DNA of 64,000 bases from Bretschneidera sinensis (Eukaryota; Streptophyta; Magnoliopsida; Brassicales; Akaniaceae), in assembly GCA_023935145.1 (NCBI GenBank), contig CM043700.1:136124828-136188827 (forward strand), read 5' to 3'. A program made the position numbers and the translations under genes. Below the pieces are notes generated by a model that worked only from the letters and a program-made list of their open reading frames with translations, was not told the DNA's origin and ran no database searches. This document shows positions 33,113-45,631 of this stretch, one piece after another (position 1 is the stretch's first letter; every line of letters begins with the position of its first letter).

Positions 33113-34909
33113 GGGTAAAAAAGTAATTTAATAAATATGACATGAAATTAAAATAATATATGTATATATACACGAAGGATTTAGTATTGAATAAAATAAT
33201 TCTTTTGAAAAAAAAAATCTGTGTCGTCTAGAAGAAGAAAAAAAATTGGGGCAACAGGTGGAAACATCTGTTGCTAAGAGATTAAGACCAAGCTGCATGA
33301 AAGGCAACAAGGCGTTTGCGTAGAACAATTTGGGGAGAGGGCTGCTAAGTGTTAAAACGAATTTTTGCATATAAATAGTTTAGTTTTGCTTTTATGTTAA
33401 TTCTTACCAAATCCTCTTTGGTTTTCTTTTAACTATAATTCAAATTACTCTCTTTCTTTAAACACTTGGGGACCAAAAAAAAGGTTGAAAGAGCAAAATT
33501 TTGAAGGAGTTACAAATTTTTTTTATAGAGAGTCACAGGAAGCTCTAAGAAAAAGAGAAGGTAATAACGTGAAGTTTATTTATGAATTTTAGCATACACG
33601 AAATTTCTCAGAATTCAAAGTGAGAATTTTCAAAGGGTGTGAATTATGAAGAATTGAAGAATAAATTAAAATTTTAATATAAATATTATGTCAGGTGTTG
33701 ATGATCAGCAACCGGGGGAAATTGCTGAGAGGAGCAGGAAAGGCAAGGAGGTGATCCACTGGTAGCTCTAAGTGCTACATAGTGAGTTAGATTTACTTTA
33801 AGTAATCAAGATAAATAGGAAATATCTAGTGATAATATTAGAATAAATTATTAACTTATGCTTTGACGATAGATGAAAGTTGGTTGATAGATGTGATAGG
33901 AATAGTGGATGTGTAGAGAATTATCTTATGAGAAATAATATTATTGGAATAATGAGTCGATTTAATAATAAAAGCGATAAGTGAAATTCTTGATGAGCTA
34001 TGGTTGATGATTTAATACGATTTATGAGGAGAAGAAATTTAGCGGATCTTGACAAGCTATGATTGATGATTTGATGTGATTTATGATGAGAGGAATTTAG
34101 TGAATTTTTTCCAATAATAAGTTGAGAATAATCAGGATAGCTAATTTAAATATTTGAATTCATGTTTGTTTTTATATTGTTCACATACATATTTCATATC
34201 ATTGTTCATATGCATATACATGAAATAAAATAACCGGGAGAAGGCCGGTCTAAGATAAAAACATGTCGACATGTGGGAAGACGTTCCTTAATAATAATTC
34301 ATGCATTGCATTTGTTTTAAATATTGATTATATTACTGAAATGCTGAAGCGTTGTTTGTTATTATAAATTTATTTATAGATGAATGAGTCTCACAGAGAG
34401 AAAGTTATAGTGAGAAAGAAACATAGAAGTATAATATGATAAGAACTATCTAATTGTTAGACTATACGCTATTATCAAGTTATATGAGATATAACTGATT
34501 AAATATTTAAGAACTATTTATACAAATTGAATACTTCTAGTAAACGTAATTCACTGAGCTTGTGAAGCTTATCCCTTATTGTATAATGATTTCAGGTAAC
34601 AGGCAGGACAAGCAGCTTGGTGGGTTGAGATTCAGATTAAATAATTTTCGGTAAGCCACGTACGTGTCCACATCCTCAGACTAATGAGAAAATAAAATAA
34701 AAATTTATTTTTAAATATTCATGCATTTTACGTTGTATAAAATGTTTAAGTCTAGATAAGAATGTTGTATATCCTCTGTTGAGGGTTGAGGAGTGATGTA
34801 AAAACTTCTGTGAGTATTATTTTTATTGTTGTATATATGTGTCGTACTGGGATTTTCAAAATGTGACAACACCGTCTCGGGGGTGGCCAACCTGGGATGG
34901 GTCGTTACA
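33113..34909. mobile_element. Solo-LTR-like insert (family B) inside element 1
   Basis: Ends ..GGGATGGGTCGTTACA at 34909, right at resumed element-1 sequence (zinc-knuckle region of gag). Its 3' 1.35 kb matches 56150-57531, which joins the same family of element at a different place. No coding capacity. About 0.8 kb of gag is missing at the junction when compared with element 2, and no target duplication remains. Confidence 0.7.
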
Positions 34910-34937
34910 CATACCCCCTTCTAAAAACCCTTATGCA

Positions 34938-35690
34938 CGACCCGGGCTATACAAATGTTTCAAGTGTAACCAACCGGGACATAGATCCAGTCAATACTCG
35001 AGAAGGAAAATGGTAAAATACATTGACACCGACATTGGTGAGGTGGCAGAGAATGAGGAGTTTGAAGAGGAAGATGCTCTCGGGGAAAAGACATTCAAGT
35101 ACCAGGAAACAGCAGCCAACGCCGATAAAGGAGCTCTCCTTTCCCCATCCTTGGTTATCCAATGAGTACTCCTATCCCCAAGACACGAAGACCAATCACA
35201 GAGGCACAATATCTTTCGCACAAGATGCACCGTCAACCAGCGAGTATGTGATGTGATCATTGATGGGGGCAGTGGAGAGAATATAGTGTCCTGAGTGATG
35301 GTGATGAAGTTAGGCCTAAAGACCGAGAAGTACCCAGCTCCTTACAAGATTGGATAGATCAAGCAGGGTACCGAGACATCAGTTACCGAGCAGTGTTGAT
35401 TCACCTTCTCAATCGGTAAACACTATTCAGACTCCATTCTTTGTGATATTGTTGAGATAGATGCTTGTCACATAATTTTAGGGAGACCATGGAAATTCGA
35501 CATGGATTCCCAATACAAAGTCTGTGACAATGTCTATATTGTCTTCCAAAAGGATCGAAAGATAATATTTAGATCTTTGAAAGAAGACTCGGTTGGGGTA
35601 CCTACCCGAATTGAGAGGAAGAAGGTTTTGTTGATCAAGGGGGCTGAGTTCCAAGAAGAGGTCAAGGAAGCCTGATAGATCATTGCATTG
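34938..35690 (+). pseudogene. gag zinc knuckle and protease (element 1)
   Basis: Zinc-knuckle KCFKCNQPGHRSSQY (last Cys changed to Tyr), an acidic linker, then an aspartic protease with IIDGGSGENIVS followed by a stop, and the ILGRPWKFD motif. Several stops break it. Confidence 0.8.
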
Positions 35691-37080
35691 GAAGCTGAGG
35701 GAGCCACTGTGCCTATGTCACAAACAATTCTTGAGCCAGTACAAAAGATGCTAGAAGAGTTTTGGGACATCATCCCCGTGGAGATGCCCGATAGACTCTC
35801 GCCCATGAGAGATATCCAGCATTGTTTTGACCTAGTGCCTAGAGCTAGTCTACCCAACCTTCCACACTATTGGATGAGCCTTAAGGAGAATGAGATCCTA
35901 CAAGAAGAGGTAGAGGGACTAATATGGAAAGGACACTTACGGGAGAGTATGAGTCCATGTGTCATACTAGCTTTGCTTGTACCAAAGAAAGATGGTAGTT
36001 GGCGGATGTGTGGATAGCCGAGCTATCAACAAAATCACAGTGAAGTACAGGTTCCCTATTCCATGGATAGGTGATATGCTTGATATGCTAGCAGGAGCTA
36101 AGATCTTTTCGAAGATTGATTTGAGGAATTGTTATCATCAGATACGTATCTGACCGGGAGATAAATGGAAGACTGCATTCAAGACTAAAGAAAGACTCTA
36201 CGAGTGGATGGTGATGCCATTCGGACTTTCTACTGTATAGATTACAATCATGCGAGTTATGCACCAGGTATTGAAACCCTTCATTGGTAAATTCGTTATA
36301 GTTTATTTCGATGACTTTCTTATCTACAGTCGCAACCTGGGAGACCATATGAGTCATGTAAGACAGGTAATAGAGACCATTCATGAACACAATATCTTTA
36401 TTAACTTGAAGAAGTGCACCTTTATGATGGGCCAGCTACTCTTTCTCAGATTTGTAGCTAGTTCATATGGGATTTGGGTTGATGAGGACAAGGTGAGAGC
36501 AATCCGAGAGTGGTCCACACCAAGGACTATTAGGGAGGTCAGAAGCTTTCACGGGTTAGCAACCTTCTATCAGAGGTTCATTCGAAATTTCAGTAGCATA
36601 GTAGCCCTTATCATCGAGTGTATAAAGAAAAGTGGTTTCTATTGGGGTGAAGAAGCCGAGAAGAGTTTCAAACTAATCAAAGAGAATCTATGTATAGCAT
36701 CGATACTAGCTCTACCCGACTTCGACAAATTGTTTGAGGTTGAGTGTGATATATCAATTGTAGGGATTAGAGCCGTATTGACTCAAGAAGGAAATCCCAT
36801 TGAATTTTTTACTGAGAAGCTTGAAAAGACGAGACAAAAATGGTTAACATACGAGCAAGAACTCTATGCTATTATGAGAGCATTAAAGGTATGGAAGCAC
36901 TACCTTATTTAACAAGAGTTCATCCTTTACACTGACCATCAAGCTTTGAAGTTTATCAACAGTTAGAAGAATCTGAATCAAATGCACACCCGGTGGATAT
37001 CTTACGTTCAGCGATTCACTTTCTCCCTTAAGCATAAATCAGGGAAGTTGAACCGAGTAGCTGATGCATTGAGCCGCTGA
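35691..37080 (+). pseudogene. Reverse transcriptase and RNase H (element 1)
   Basis: [15 protein letters not shown] with a one-base frameshift after it, [13 protein letters not shown] with a stop, then [12 protein letters not shown] holding the YxDD active site near 36300. RNase [37 protein letters not shown], and [10 protein letters not shown] after a stop at 36910. The YxDD and the RNase H residues are present, but at least four stops or shifts make it dead. Confidence 0.85.
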
Positions 37081-37169
37081 GCTACACTATTGGTAAGTTT
37101 ACAAACTGCAATAACAGGATTCAAGTGCCTCAAAGAGTTATATGAAACAGATAAGGATTTTAGAGAGCA

Positions 37170-38359
37170 TTGGGATCGTTGCAAATCTGGGACACCTATA
37201 CCCGAAAGGCATTCCGAGAAGTTCTCTTCGGGAGTAAGTCATTCGAGAGCTACATAATGGAGGTTTAGGGGGACATCTCGAGAGAGACAAGACTATTGCA
37301 TTGGTGGAGGATCGGTATTATTGGCCGCAACTGAAGAAAGACATTGGAAACATTGTGAGGAGATGCCAAGTATGTCAAGTAGCTAAGGGGCAAACGCAAA
37401 ACACTGGCCTTTACATGCCTTTACTGATACCCAAGGCACCATGGGATAATGTGTCCATGGATTTTGTGTTGGGACTTCCAAGAACCCAACGAGAAGCTGA
37501 CTCTATTATTGTGGTAGTGGACAGGTTTTCAAAGATAGCTCATTTTATTTCATGCAGGAAAACTTCTAATGCAGTCCAGGTAACCAACCTATTCTTCCGA
37601 GACGTGGTAAGATTGCATGGGGTGCCAAAGTTGATTACTTCTGACCAAGACACCAAGTTTTTATCCCACTTTTGGAGAACTTTATGGAGGAGGTTTGACA
37701 CAGCTTTAAATTTCAGCAACACTAGCCATCCGCAGACGGAGGGACAAACTGAGGTTCTGAACCGGACATTAGGCAACTTGCTTTGTTGTATTGCAGGAGA
37801 TAAGCCGAAGCAGTGGGACCTTTCTCTAGCTAAGGCCGAGTTTTCCTATAATAATATGGTGAACAAGTCTATTGGAAATACACCATTCGAGGTCGTGTAT
37901 AGAAGAACTCTAAAGCTTTTTGTACACTTAGCAAATCTGCCCAAGTTACCCAGGGCTAGTATAGCAGCTGAGCACTTGACCGAGCGGGTGAAGACAACTC
38001 ATGAAGAGGTTCGTCAGCATCTCGATGATACTTATGCTAAGCATAAAGAGAAGGCAGATAAGGGTCAGAGATCAAAGGTGTTCCGAGAGAGAGATCTTGT
38101 GATGGTGTATCTACGCAAGGGGCGACTACCGACTGGAACATCGAGAAAACTACGAAACAAGAAGTTTGGACCTTGCAAAGTTCTCAAGAAGATAAATGAT
38201 AATGCCTATGTTGTTGATCTTCCAGAGGACCTAGCAATTTCTTCTACGTTCAATGTGGAGGACATTTTTGAATATTTTCCACAAAAAAGGAGACAGAACC
38301 TAACTCGAGAACGAGTGTGTTTTCAAGAAGGGGAGACTGATGTAGGACAGAATAATTAG
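37170..38359 (+). pseudogene. Integrase (element 1), long intact stretch
   Basis: The open frame from 37301 to 38359 has an HHCC-type end ([11 protein letters not shown] upstream, then CQVCQ), the catalytic DDE residues in [18 protein letters not shown] and [11 protein letters not shown], and a C-terminal domain ([24 protein letters not shown]). This is the best-kept part of the element; the upstream HH region contains a stop. The frame runs into the 3' LTR. Integrases of this type cut and join element DNA into the genome. Confidence 0.85.
38325..38336 (+). other. Polypurine tract of element 1
   Basis: AAGAAGGGGAGA immediately before the 3' LTR start at 38338; priming site for plus-strand synthesis. 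Confidence 0.8.
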
Positions 38360-38770
38360 TATTTTATTTTGTTTTCCTTTCCTTATTAGGATTAATTTTA
38401 ATTTCTCTAAAAAATATTTTCTTTCTTTGAATTAGATATGTTTACTTTTCTACTATGACTATATGTTTACTTTTCTACTAGGACTAGATTTATTTCTTTT
38501 ACAAGGAATAAAATTTTCCTATCACTATAAATAGGTGATCCCATTATTGTATTTTTTAGAACTTTGATCAATAGAATTATTAAGAGAATTTCTCTCAAAA
38601 CTCTGCGAAGTGGTTATATTTTCAACCTGCGAGTTGGTGTTCTATATTTGGGTAAGAAACGTTGTTTTCTTCTCCATTCTAGGGTGTGCCCAGAAGAAAA
38701 AAGGTTGAAGATATTGTTCTTCTTTCCTCCTTGGTGCGCTAAAGTTAAACTCAAGTCTTCCGCTACGTCA
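38338..38770 (+). repeat. 3' LTR of element 1
   Basis: 433 bp, starts TGATGTAGGACAG and ends CTACGTCA, followed by the target duplicate GCCAA at 38771-38775. Confidence 0.9.
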
Positions 38771-39440
38771 GCCAACCACTCACCCCTAAACGTATCCAAT
38801 ACACTGTTGCATTCTCTTTGTTCAATTTCAAAACTTGTTTTTTTCTTCATTCTTTTAATGTTTCATTTTCACACTAATATTAATCTTTATCTCAATTCGT
38901 TTTATTGAAAATTTAGTCGTTTTCTCGAAGGAAATTGTGGATATTGGAGTTGCAATCTTTGATCCACAACATTTGCATTTCCTTTTTTTTCACTTGAAGC
39001 ACTAAGATCGCTATAAAAGAACATTTGAAACGTGGAGAAAAAAGTATTAGAGGAAGTGAGTTGTAGGTTACATGTATTTATTTTTTCTTCTTTGTGCAAG
39101 CTTCTCAATTTAATTAGCTGCCAAAGTTTGTAAATTAACAAACCAAACTGCCTTTAATCTTTGCCACAAGTGAGGAGGGTGGGAAATGAGAGAGTTTTCC
39201 TTTGTGTCCAATGAAAATTTTGAGACTATTTCACTAGAAAATGAATGATCTCAACAGTAAAATCCTACTATAGAAACATGACTAAATCTCTTTTGAAACA
39301 TACATGCAAAATCCATAATCATAACATTTTAATATATCAAATAAACTTATATAATAGTAACACCTGAAATCATCCAAATCAAGAGTTTCCAAGCTCAGTA
39401 AAATGATAGGTGACTTATTAGAATTAATCATAACATTGTA
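38771..39440. repeat. Local duplication block, copy 2, right part
   Basis: Continuation of 31905-32287 after element 1; matches 27366-28040 of copy 1 closely. Non-coding. Confidence 0.85.
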
Positions 39441-39462
39441 ATCCCATTTAACGCATGGCCAA

Positions 39463-39888
39463 TGATGTAGGACGTAATAATAATTATTTTTTTGTTTTCT
39501 TTTTTTTATTAAGATTAACTTTAATTTCTCTAAAAACTATTTTCTTTATTAGGATTAGGTATGTTTACTTTTCTACTAGGACTCTATGTTTACTTTTCTA
39601 CTAGAACTAGATTTACTTCTTTTACAAGGAATATGATTTTCTTATCACTATAAATAAGTGATCCCATTATTGTATTTTCAGAACTTTGATCAATAGAATT
39701 ATTAAGAGAATTTCTCTCAAAACTCTGCAAAGTGTTATCTTTACAACCTATGGGTTGGTGGTCTATCTTTGGGTAAGAAACGATGTTTTCTTTTTCATTC
39801 TAGGGTGCCCAGAAGAAAAGGGTTGAAAATGATGTTCTTCTTTCCTCCTTGGTGCGCTAAGGTTAAATTCAATTCTTTCACTACATCA
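39463..39888 (+). repeat. 5' LTR of element 2
   Basis: 426 bp, TGATGTAGGACG..CTACATCA, with GCCAA just before it (39458-39462). It is more diverged than the LTR pair of element 1 are from each other. Confidence 0.88.
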
Positions 39889-39918
39889 GTCGGAATCAGA
39901 GCAGATTTTATCCTAATC

Positions 39919-40912
39919 ATGGCCGGCAAACATGACGTGGACAACCCATGTAACAATGATGTTCGTGAAAGGGACACTCATTTGAGTCAGAATCTCCAAC
40001 AGTCCGTTCAACAGTTGCAAGAGACTTTGGAGCAGATGCATCTTGTGTTCGATCAGCATCACCGGGACTATGACACCCGGGATAACGATAGAATCCGGGT
40101 AAGCCCAGCCCACCGCTTTCAGCCTAGGCCCCGAGGCAATCCAGTCCATGACGACAATAGTGATGATGAAGATTACGCTGATGGAGTCTTTGGTATCAGA
40201 GCCAGAAGTGGCACAGGGTATGGAGGTCATGGACGCAGAGGCGCTGGTTATATGGGTAACACCTATAGGGATGCTCATGAAGAGCACCCTAGGTGTCAGG
40301 ATTATGGTAGGGATGATTCCAGGGAATACTGGATGAGGATAGACCTGCTTTCGTTCAATGGACATCTTCACATTGAAGATTTCTTAGATTGGGTAATGGA
40401 GGTAGAGAGGTTCTTTGAATACATGAGTATTCCTGAGGAACGAAAGGTCAAGTTGGTGGCGTATAAATTCAAGGCAAGAGCATCTGCTTGGTGGGAACAG
40501 TTGCAAGTTTCTCGACCCGGCAAGGGAAGGAACCCGTGACTTCATGGCAGAAGATGAAGTGGCTTCTTAAAGCTCGGTTTCTACCACCCAACTTTGAGTA
40601 ACGATTGTTCCAGTAGTATCAATAGTGTCTCCAAGGGATCCGTATAGTCTAAGTATATGTTGATGAGTTTTATAGACTGTTAGCCAGGAATAATCTTATG
40701 GAGACCGAAGCCCAACAAGTGGGTAGGTTTATTGGTGGGTTGCGTATGGCAATCCAAGACAAGGTGTCTATGCAACATGTCTTCACTCTTACTGAAGCTG
40801 TTAACCTAGCCACCAGAGCAGAGAAACAGTTGGAGCGTCCAAGAGCTTCAACCTGGGAGCGAAACCCTAGTGATTCGATGCGATCTACCTAGTCTCAAGG
40901 AAAGCAACCAAT
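39919..40912 (+). pseudogene. gag (element 2)
   Basis: Starts MAGKHDVDNPCNNDV at 39919 and covers the matrix/capsid-like retrotransposon gag: DLLSFNGHLHIEDFLDWVMEVERFF, YKFKARASAWWEQLQ, then after a frameshift near 40520 MKWLLKARFLPPNF with stops, and MQHVFTLTEAVNLATRAEKQLER. It assembles the particle around the RNA. Several stops make it non-functional. Confidence 0.82.
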
Positions 40913-41030
40913 GGTCATTTCGAGACCACCACTCAGTCCATAGTCCCGGGAAGGAAAGCAGCCGGTGACAGCATTAGTGGACCGAGACAATCAGGGACCA
41001 TACCTTCTTCTAACAACCCTTATGAACGAT

Positions 41031-43449
41031 TGTCTTGCAAATATCTACCCAAATTAATAAGCAAATAATTGAACAGTTTTACTTGCAAGTACACAAGGTC
41101 AACATAGTAGTATATTGTGCAAATGTGAGATCATCTCCACAAGGATTGGTAAATTTTGATTTAGAATTAATTTCGCAATATAAAACGAGAGAAATAAATA
41201 TTTGAGTTTGAACTAATAATGATAAAAGCGTCGGGACTTGATATCCACTACTAATCATGCTTTCATAATAAAACAATATGTCAATGCTTTAATCACGTCA
41301 TGAATACCTAATGCTTGTCAACCTAAGGGCATCGTGTATACTCCTTAAGCTATTGATTTCCCTAAGCAAAGAATTAAGCATGGTGTATACTCTAACTCTT
41401 TTCTTTCTCAAGGGATTTAGCATGGTGTATACTAAGTTGTTCCTTAAGAAAGCATAGTATCTGTGGAAATCGACAAACACACGAGACCTAAGGCATGGTA
41501 TATACTTCCAGTTTCGCATGTTGATTAACCCAAGAACCCGGTACAGATTTCTTTTGTTACTATTGTTAAACCCAGGACTCGGTCATCCAAATTGATTTAA
41601 CTAACTAGTCCATACCACATGCATATGTTGATCAGGCAAACACGTATGAGGAATTCAAGAAAATAGGCATTAATCAAGTTAAGCATCATAATGTAAATAT
41701 CGCAAAGGCACCAATACTGAATTATTGAGCAAACATAATCAAGGCTTCAATCAAGCCCTTACTAAGAGTTTAGTTACATATGAGTTTGATGCTAAACATC
41801 TTCACAAAATAAAATAAATGAAAGAAGAAACCTGAAAATACTATGGACAAGAGTCGTCAATTCGTCTCCAAAATCTCTCTCCGAATTCCCCCATTTCTAT
41901 GTTTTACAGGCCTATTTATAGGATTTAGGAATATGTAAAAACCCTAAACTCGTAAAACAAAACCCTAACCTACTTTCCAAATTAGGTTCTGTCATTTTAC
42001 TATTCATTGATGCGCAGATGCGCTCAATCCTGGCATGAGCATGTTGTGCAATTATCTACCTAATATTTTTAAGAAAATAGTCGAACTTGTTTTACTTGTA
42101 AGTGCACAAGGTCAACAATAGCATAGTGTGCAAATGCGAGATCATTTCCACAGGGATTGATAATGATAAGAACATAGGGCTTTGATATCCACCACTAATC
42201 ATATTTTCCTAATAAGTAATGTACCAATGCTCTAATGGTTGTCAACCTAAGGGCTTGGTCCGCTCCTTAAGCTATTGATCTCCCTAAGCAACAAGTTAGG
42301 CATGGTGTATACTCTAACTATTTTCTTTCTTAAAGGATTCAGCATGGTGTATACTGAGTTGTTCCTTATAGGAGCATAAGGTTTGTGGAAATCGACAACC
42401 ACACGAGACCTAGGGCATGTTATATACTCTCGGTTTCCAATGTTGATTAACCCAAGAATCCGGCGTGGATTTCTTTTGTTACTATTGTCAGACCCACGAC
42501 TAGGTCATCCAAATTGATCTAACTAACTAATTCATACCACATGCATACGTTGATCAAACAAACACATATGAGGAATTCAAAAAAACAAGCACTAATCAAT
42601 TAAAGCATCATAACATGGCTATTTGCAAAGGCAACAATACTTATATATAGAAAAGCATAATTAGGGCTTCAATCGAGCCATATTAAGAAGTTAGTTACAC
42701 ATGCTGATTATGCTAAACATCATCATAACATAAACTAAGTAGAATAGAATAAACTCGAAAAATACTGTGGAGAAGAGTCGTCAATTCCTCTCCAAAGCTT
42801 ACAATTCAAAGCCAAAATCAAAAGTGAAGTTTCTGTATTTCAAGCCTATATATAGGGTTCTAAGGATGCCTCGAAACCCTAATTTCCAAAATAAGACTTG
42901 AAGAAATCTTTCCAAAACTGGCTCTGCCGCCTCTCTGTGCGTGTGCGCTCGATCTCATGCTTTTGCACTCAAGTGCATGGTTGCGCTTGAGCCTTCTAGG
43001 TGTGCACTCGTGCGCTCGATCGCACTTATCTGGTTCCAGATCTTTAGTTTTCTTCCTTAGAGCTTAAAAATGCTATCTTTTCTTCAAGAACCTATAAAAA
43101 AACACATAAAACACAAAAATGAAGTAGAATATACCAAAATACATAAACAAAAAGCCTAACAACTGTAAATTAAAGGGCTTGAATATGAATATTTAAGCAC
43201 TTATCAGGGCACTTCAGCGCTATTACACTCGATCGCGGGTCTTCTTGCGCTCGATCACACTATGTAGACACCAGTTTTTCCTATATTTGATCTTTAAGCC
43301 AAAAATTTCCATAATGCTCTCTTTTCTCCATAAACCTATAAAAACACAAAAAACACAGAAAGAAAATAAAATATATTGAAATAACACAAACTAAAAGCTT
43401 AACAAATGTAAATTAAGGGACTTAAATATCAATATTTAAGCACTTATCA
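41031..43449 (-). repeat. Final (3') LTR of family D, with nested solo LTR
   Basis: Starts TGTCTTGC and ends GCACTTATCA on the plus strand. On the minus strand a G-rich polypurine tract (AAGTTTGGGGGTG at 43450-43462) touches its start. Once the nested 1165-bp LTR is removed it has the length of the other copies. Confidence 0.85.
42042..43206 (-). mobile_element. Nested solo LTR (divergent relative of family D)
   Basis: Starts TGTTGTGCAATTATC, ends GCACTTATCA, 1165 bp. The 5-bp duplicates GAGCA (42037-42041) and GGGCA (43207-43211) flank it and differ by one base. It interrupts the motif-rich part of the surrounding LTR, whose uninterrupted form is seen near 45385. Confidence 0.85.
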
Positions 43450-44330
43450 CACCCCCAAACTTACATATTGCTAGCCCCTTAGCAATACGAAACTAAAAAC
43501 TAAATGAAAAGTAAAGAACACAAAGATAAATCCATCATTCATGGTATCCAGGAATTTAAGTCACACACAAAACCATGATATTCATTCATGAGCAAGCTTA
43601 AAATACAAACCCATCTTCATAATGAATAGGAATTTTAAAATCTAATTACTTACAAAAGGCAGGCTAAGGTCTCACAAGTCCGAATCAGTGTAAAGTGAAT
43701 AATCACATAAAAATGAAGCTTCCAAATAACTCCAATGTGTAATGTCTCTATGTCTCAAGATTCACTGAATTTCCCATCAGAATGAACAATGATGGCATAG
43801 TTTTTATTTCTTTCTTTTATTATGAGATTTTACCATATTTAGTTCCCTTAAGCTTTCTAATTGACCCATGTAGCGAGTGTTAGGTCAATGACTCCCAAAC
43901 CAGATGGTTTTAAGGTATTAGGTGTAAAGACACCCCTAAAGACTTACTAACTCGAGTCAAAAAGGCTACGAAACTAAACTGGCCTTAATACTACCAAGCA
44001 AAATTCCCACCTTTTGACGTGAACACTCACTGCTTACTGAGGCAAGAGGTCCAGTTACTCAGTGGAAAGTTTATTAATGATCATCATGAGCATTTTTCTC
44101 TTTTTGTGCAAATTTTTTTTTTAATTTTCTATGCCAAAGTGTCCATCCAACACGTCATCCGGTTTCAGTTAAGCCATAGAAACATACACATTAAAATCAT
44201 ATGTCATACTTCACACAATTATGTGCTAATGTGCTCGTGTCAAATTAGATCAAACATGTGAATTCTTAAATGCCTAATGTAAGTAACTAAAGTTTAAAAC
44301 TCTATCATCAGATCATGTGTTAAAAATTTA
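43450..44330 (-). repeat. 3' internal segment of family D, copy 1
   Basis: Non-coding untranslated region upstream of the 3' LTR, ending in the purine tract. It joins directly to the trimmed LTR end at 44331. Copies: 45632-46607 and, inverted, 55155-56116. Confidence 0.8.
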
Positions 44331-45631
44331 ATATCTACCCAAATTAATAATCAAATAATTGAACAGTTTTACTTGCAAGTGCACAAGGTCAGCAATGTAG
44401 TATAGTGTGCAAATGCAAGATCATCTCCATAGGAATTAGTAAATTTTGATTTAGAATTAATTTCGCAATATAAAACGAGAGAAATAAATATTTGAGTTTG
44501 AATTAATAACGATAAAAGCGTAGGGACTTGATATCCACCACTAATCATGCTTCCACAATAAAACAATATGCCAATACTTCAATCACGTCATGAATACCTA
44601 ATGTTTTTCAACCTAAGGGCATCGTGTATATTCCTTAAGCTATTGATTTCCCTAAGCAACGAATTAGGTATGGTGTATACTCTAACCCTTTTCTTTCTCA
44701 AGGGATTTAGCATGGTGTATACTAAGTTGTTCCTTAAGAAAGCATAGTATCTGTGGAAATCGAAAAACACACAAGACCTAGGGCATGGTATATACTCCCG
44801 GTTTTCCATGTTGATTAACCCAAGAACCTGGTGTGGATTTCTTTTGTTACTATTGTTAAACCCATGACCTGGTCATCCAAATTGATTTAACTAACTAGTC
44901 CATACCACATGCATATGTTGATCAGGAAAACACATATGAGGAATTCAAGAAAACAGGCATTAATCAAGTTAAGCATCACAATGTAAATATCACAAAGGCA
45001 CCAATACTGAATTATTGAGCAAACATAATCAAGGCTTCAATCAAGCCCTTACTAAGAGTTTAGTTACACATTAGTTTGATGTTAAACATCTTCACAAAAT
45101 AAAATAAAATAAAGGAAAGAAGAAACCTGAAAATACTATAGAGAAGAGTCGTCTATTCGTCTCCAAAATCTCTCTCCGAATCCCCCTATTTCTATGTTTT
45201 ACAGACCCATTTATAGAGTTTAGGAATATGTGAAAGCCCTAAACTCGTAAAACAAAACCCTAACCTACTTTCCAAATTAGGTTCTGCCATTTTACTATTC
45301 ACTGATACGCTTATGCACTCCATCACAGACCGATGCGTTTGAGCATTCTTCTTGCGCGCGCGAGTGCAGGTGCGCTCGATCCTGGCATGGGCACTTGAGT
45401 GCTGTTGCGCTCGATCGCAGGTCTTCTTGCACTCGATCTCACTAGGCAGACACCAGCTTTTCCGAGATTTGTTCTTTAAGCCAGAAGTTTCCATACTGCT
45501 CTCTTTTCTCCAAAAACCTATAAAAACACAGAAAACATAGAAAGGAAATAAAATATAATTAAATAACACAAACTAAACGCTTAATAAATATAAATTAAGG
45601 GGCTTAAATATGAATATTTAAGCACTTATCA
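44331..45631 (-). repeat. LTR of family D, internal copy
   Basis: Lacks the outer nine bases (TGTCGTGCA-type end) and joins AAATTTAAT of the 3' segment. Contains the GCGCTCGATC motif cluster at about 45330-45445. Confidence 0.82.

Larger units (their letters stand above)
32288..38770 (+). mobile_element. Ty3-gypsy LTR retrotransposon, element 1 (both LTRs, 5-bp target duplication)
   Basis: 5' LTR 32288-32740, 3' LTR 38338-38770, both starting TGATGTAGGAC and ending CTACGTCA. GCCAA flanks both sides (32283-32287 and 38771-38775). The Met-type primer site TGGTATCAGAGCAGG follows the 5' LTR and a purine tract precedes the 3' LTR. The order gag, protease, RT, RNase H, integrase is gypsy-type. 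The short LTRs and integrase C-terminus ([20 protein letters not shown]) suggest a chromovirus lineage, which I cannot pin down. It is inactivated by several stops and by replacement of most of gag with a foreign LTR segment (33113-34909). Confidence 0.92.
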
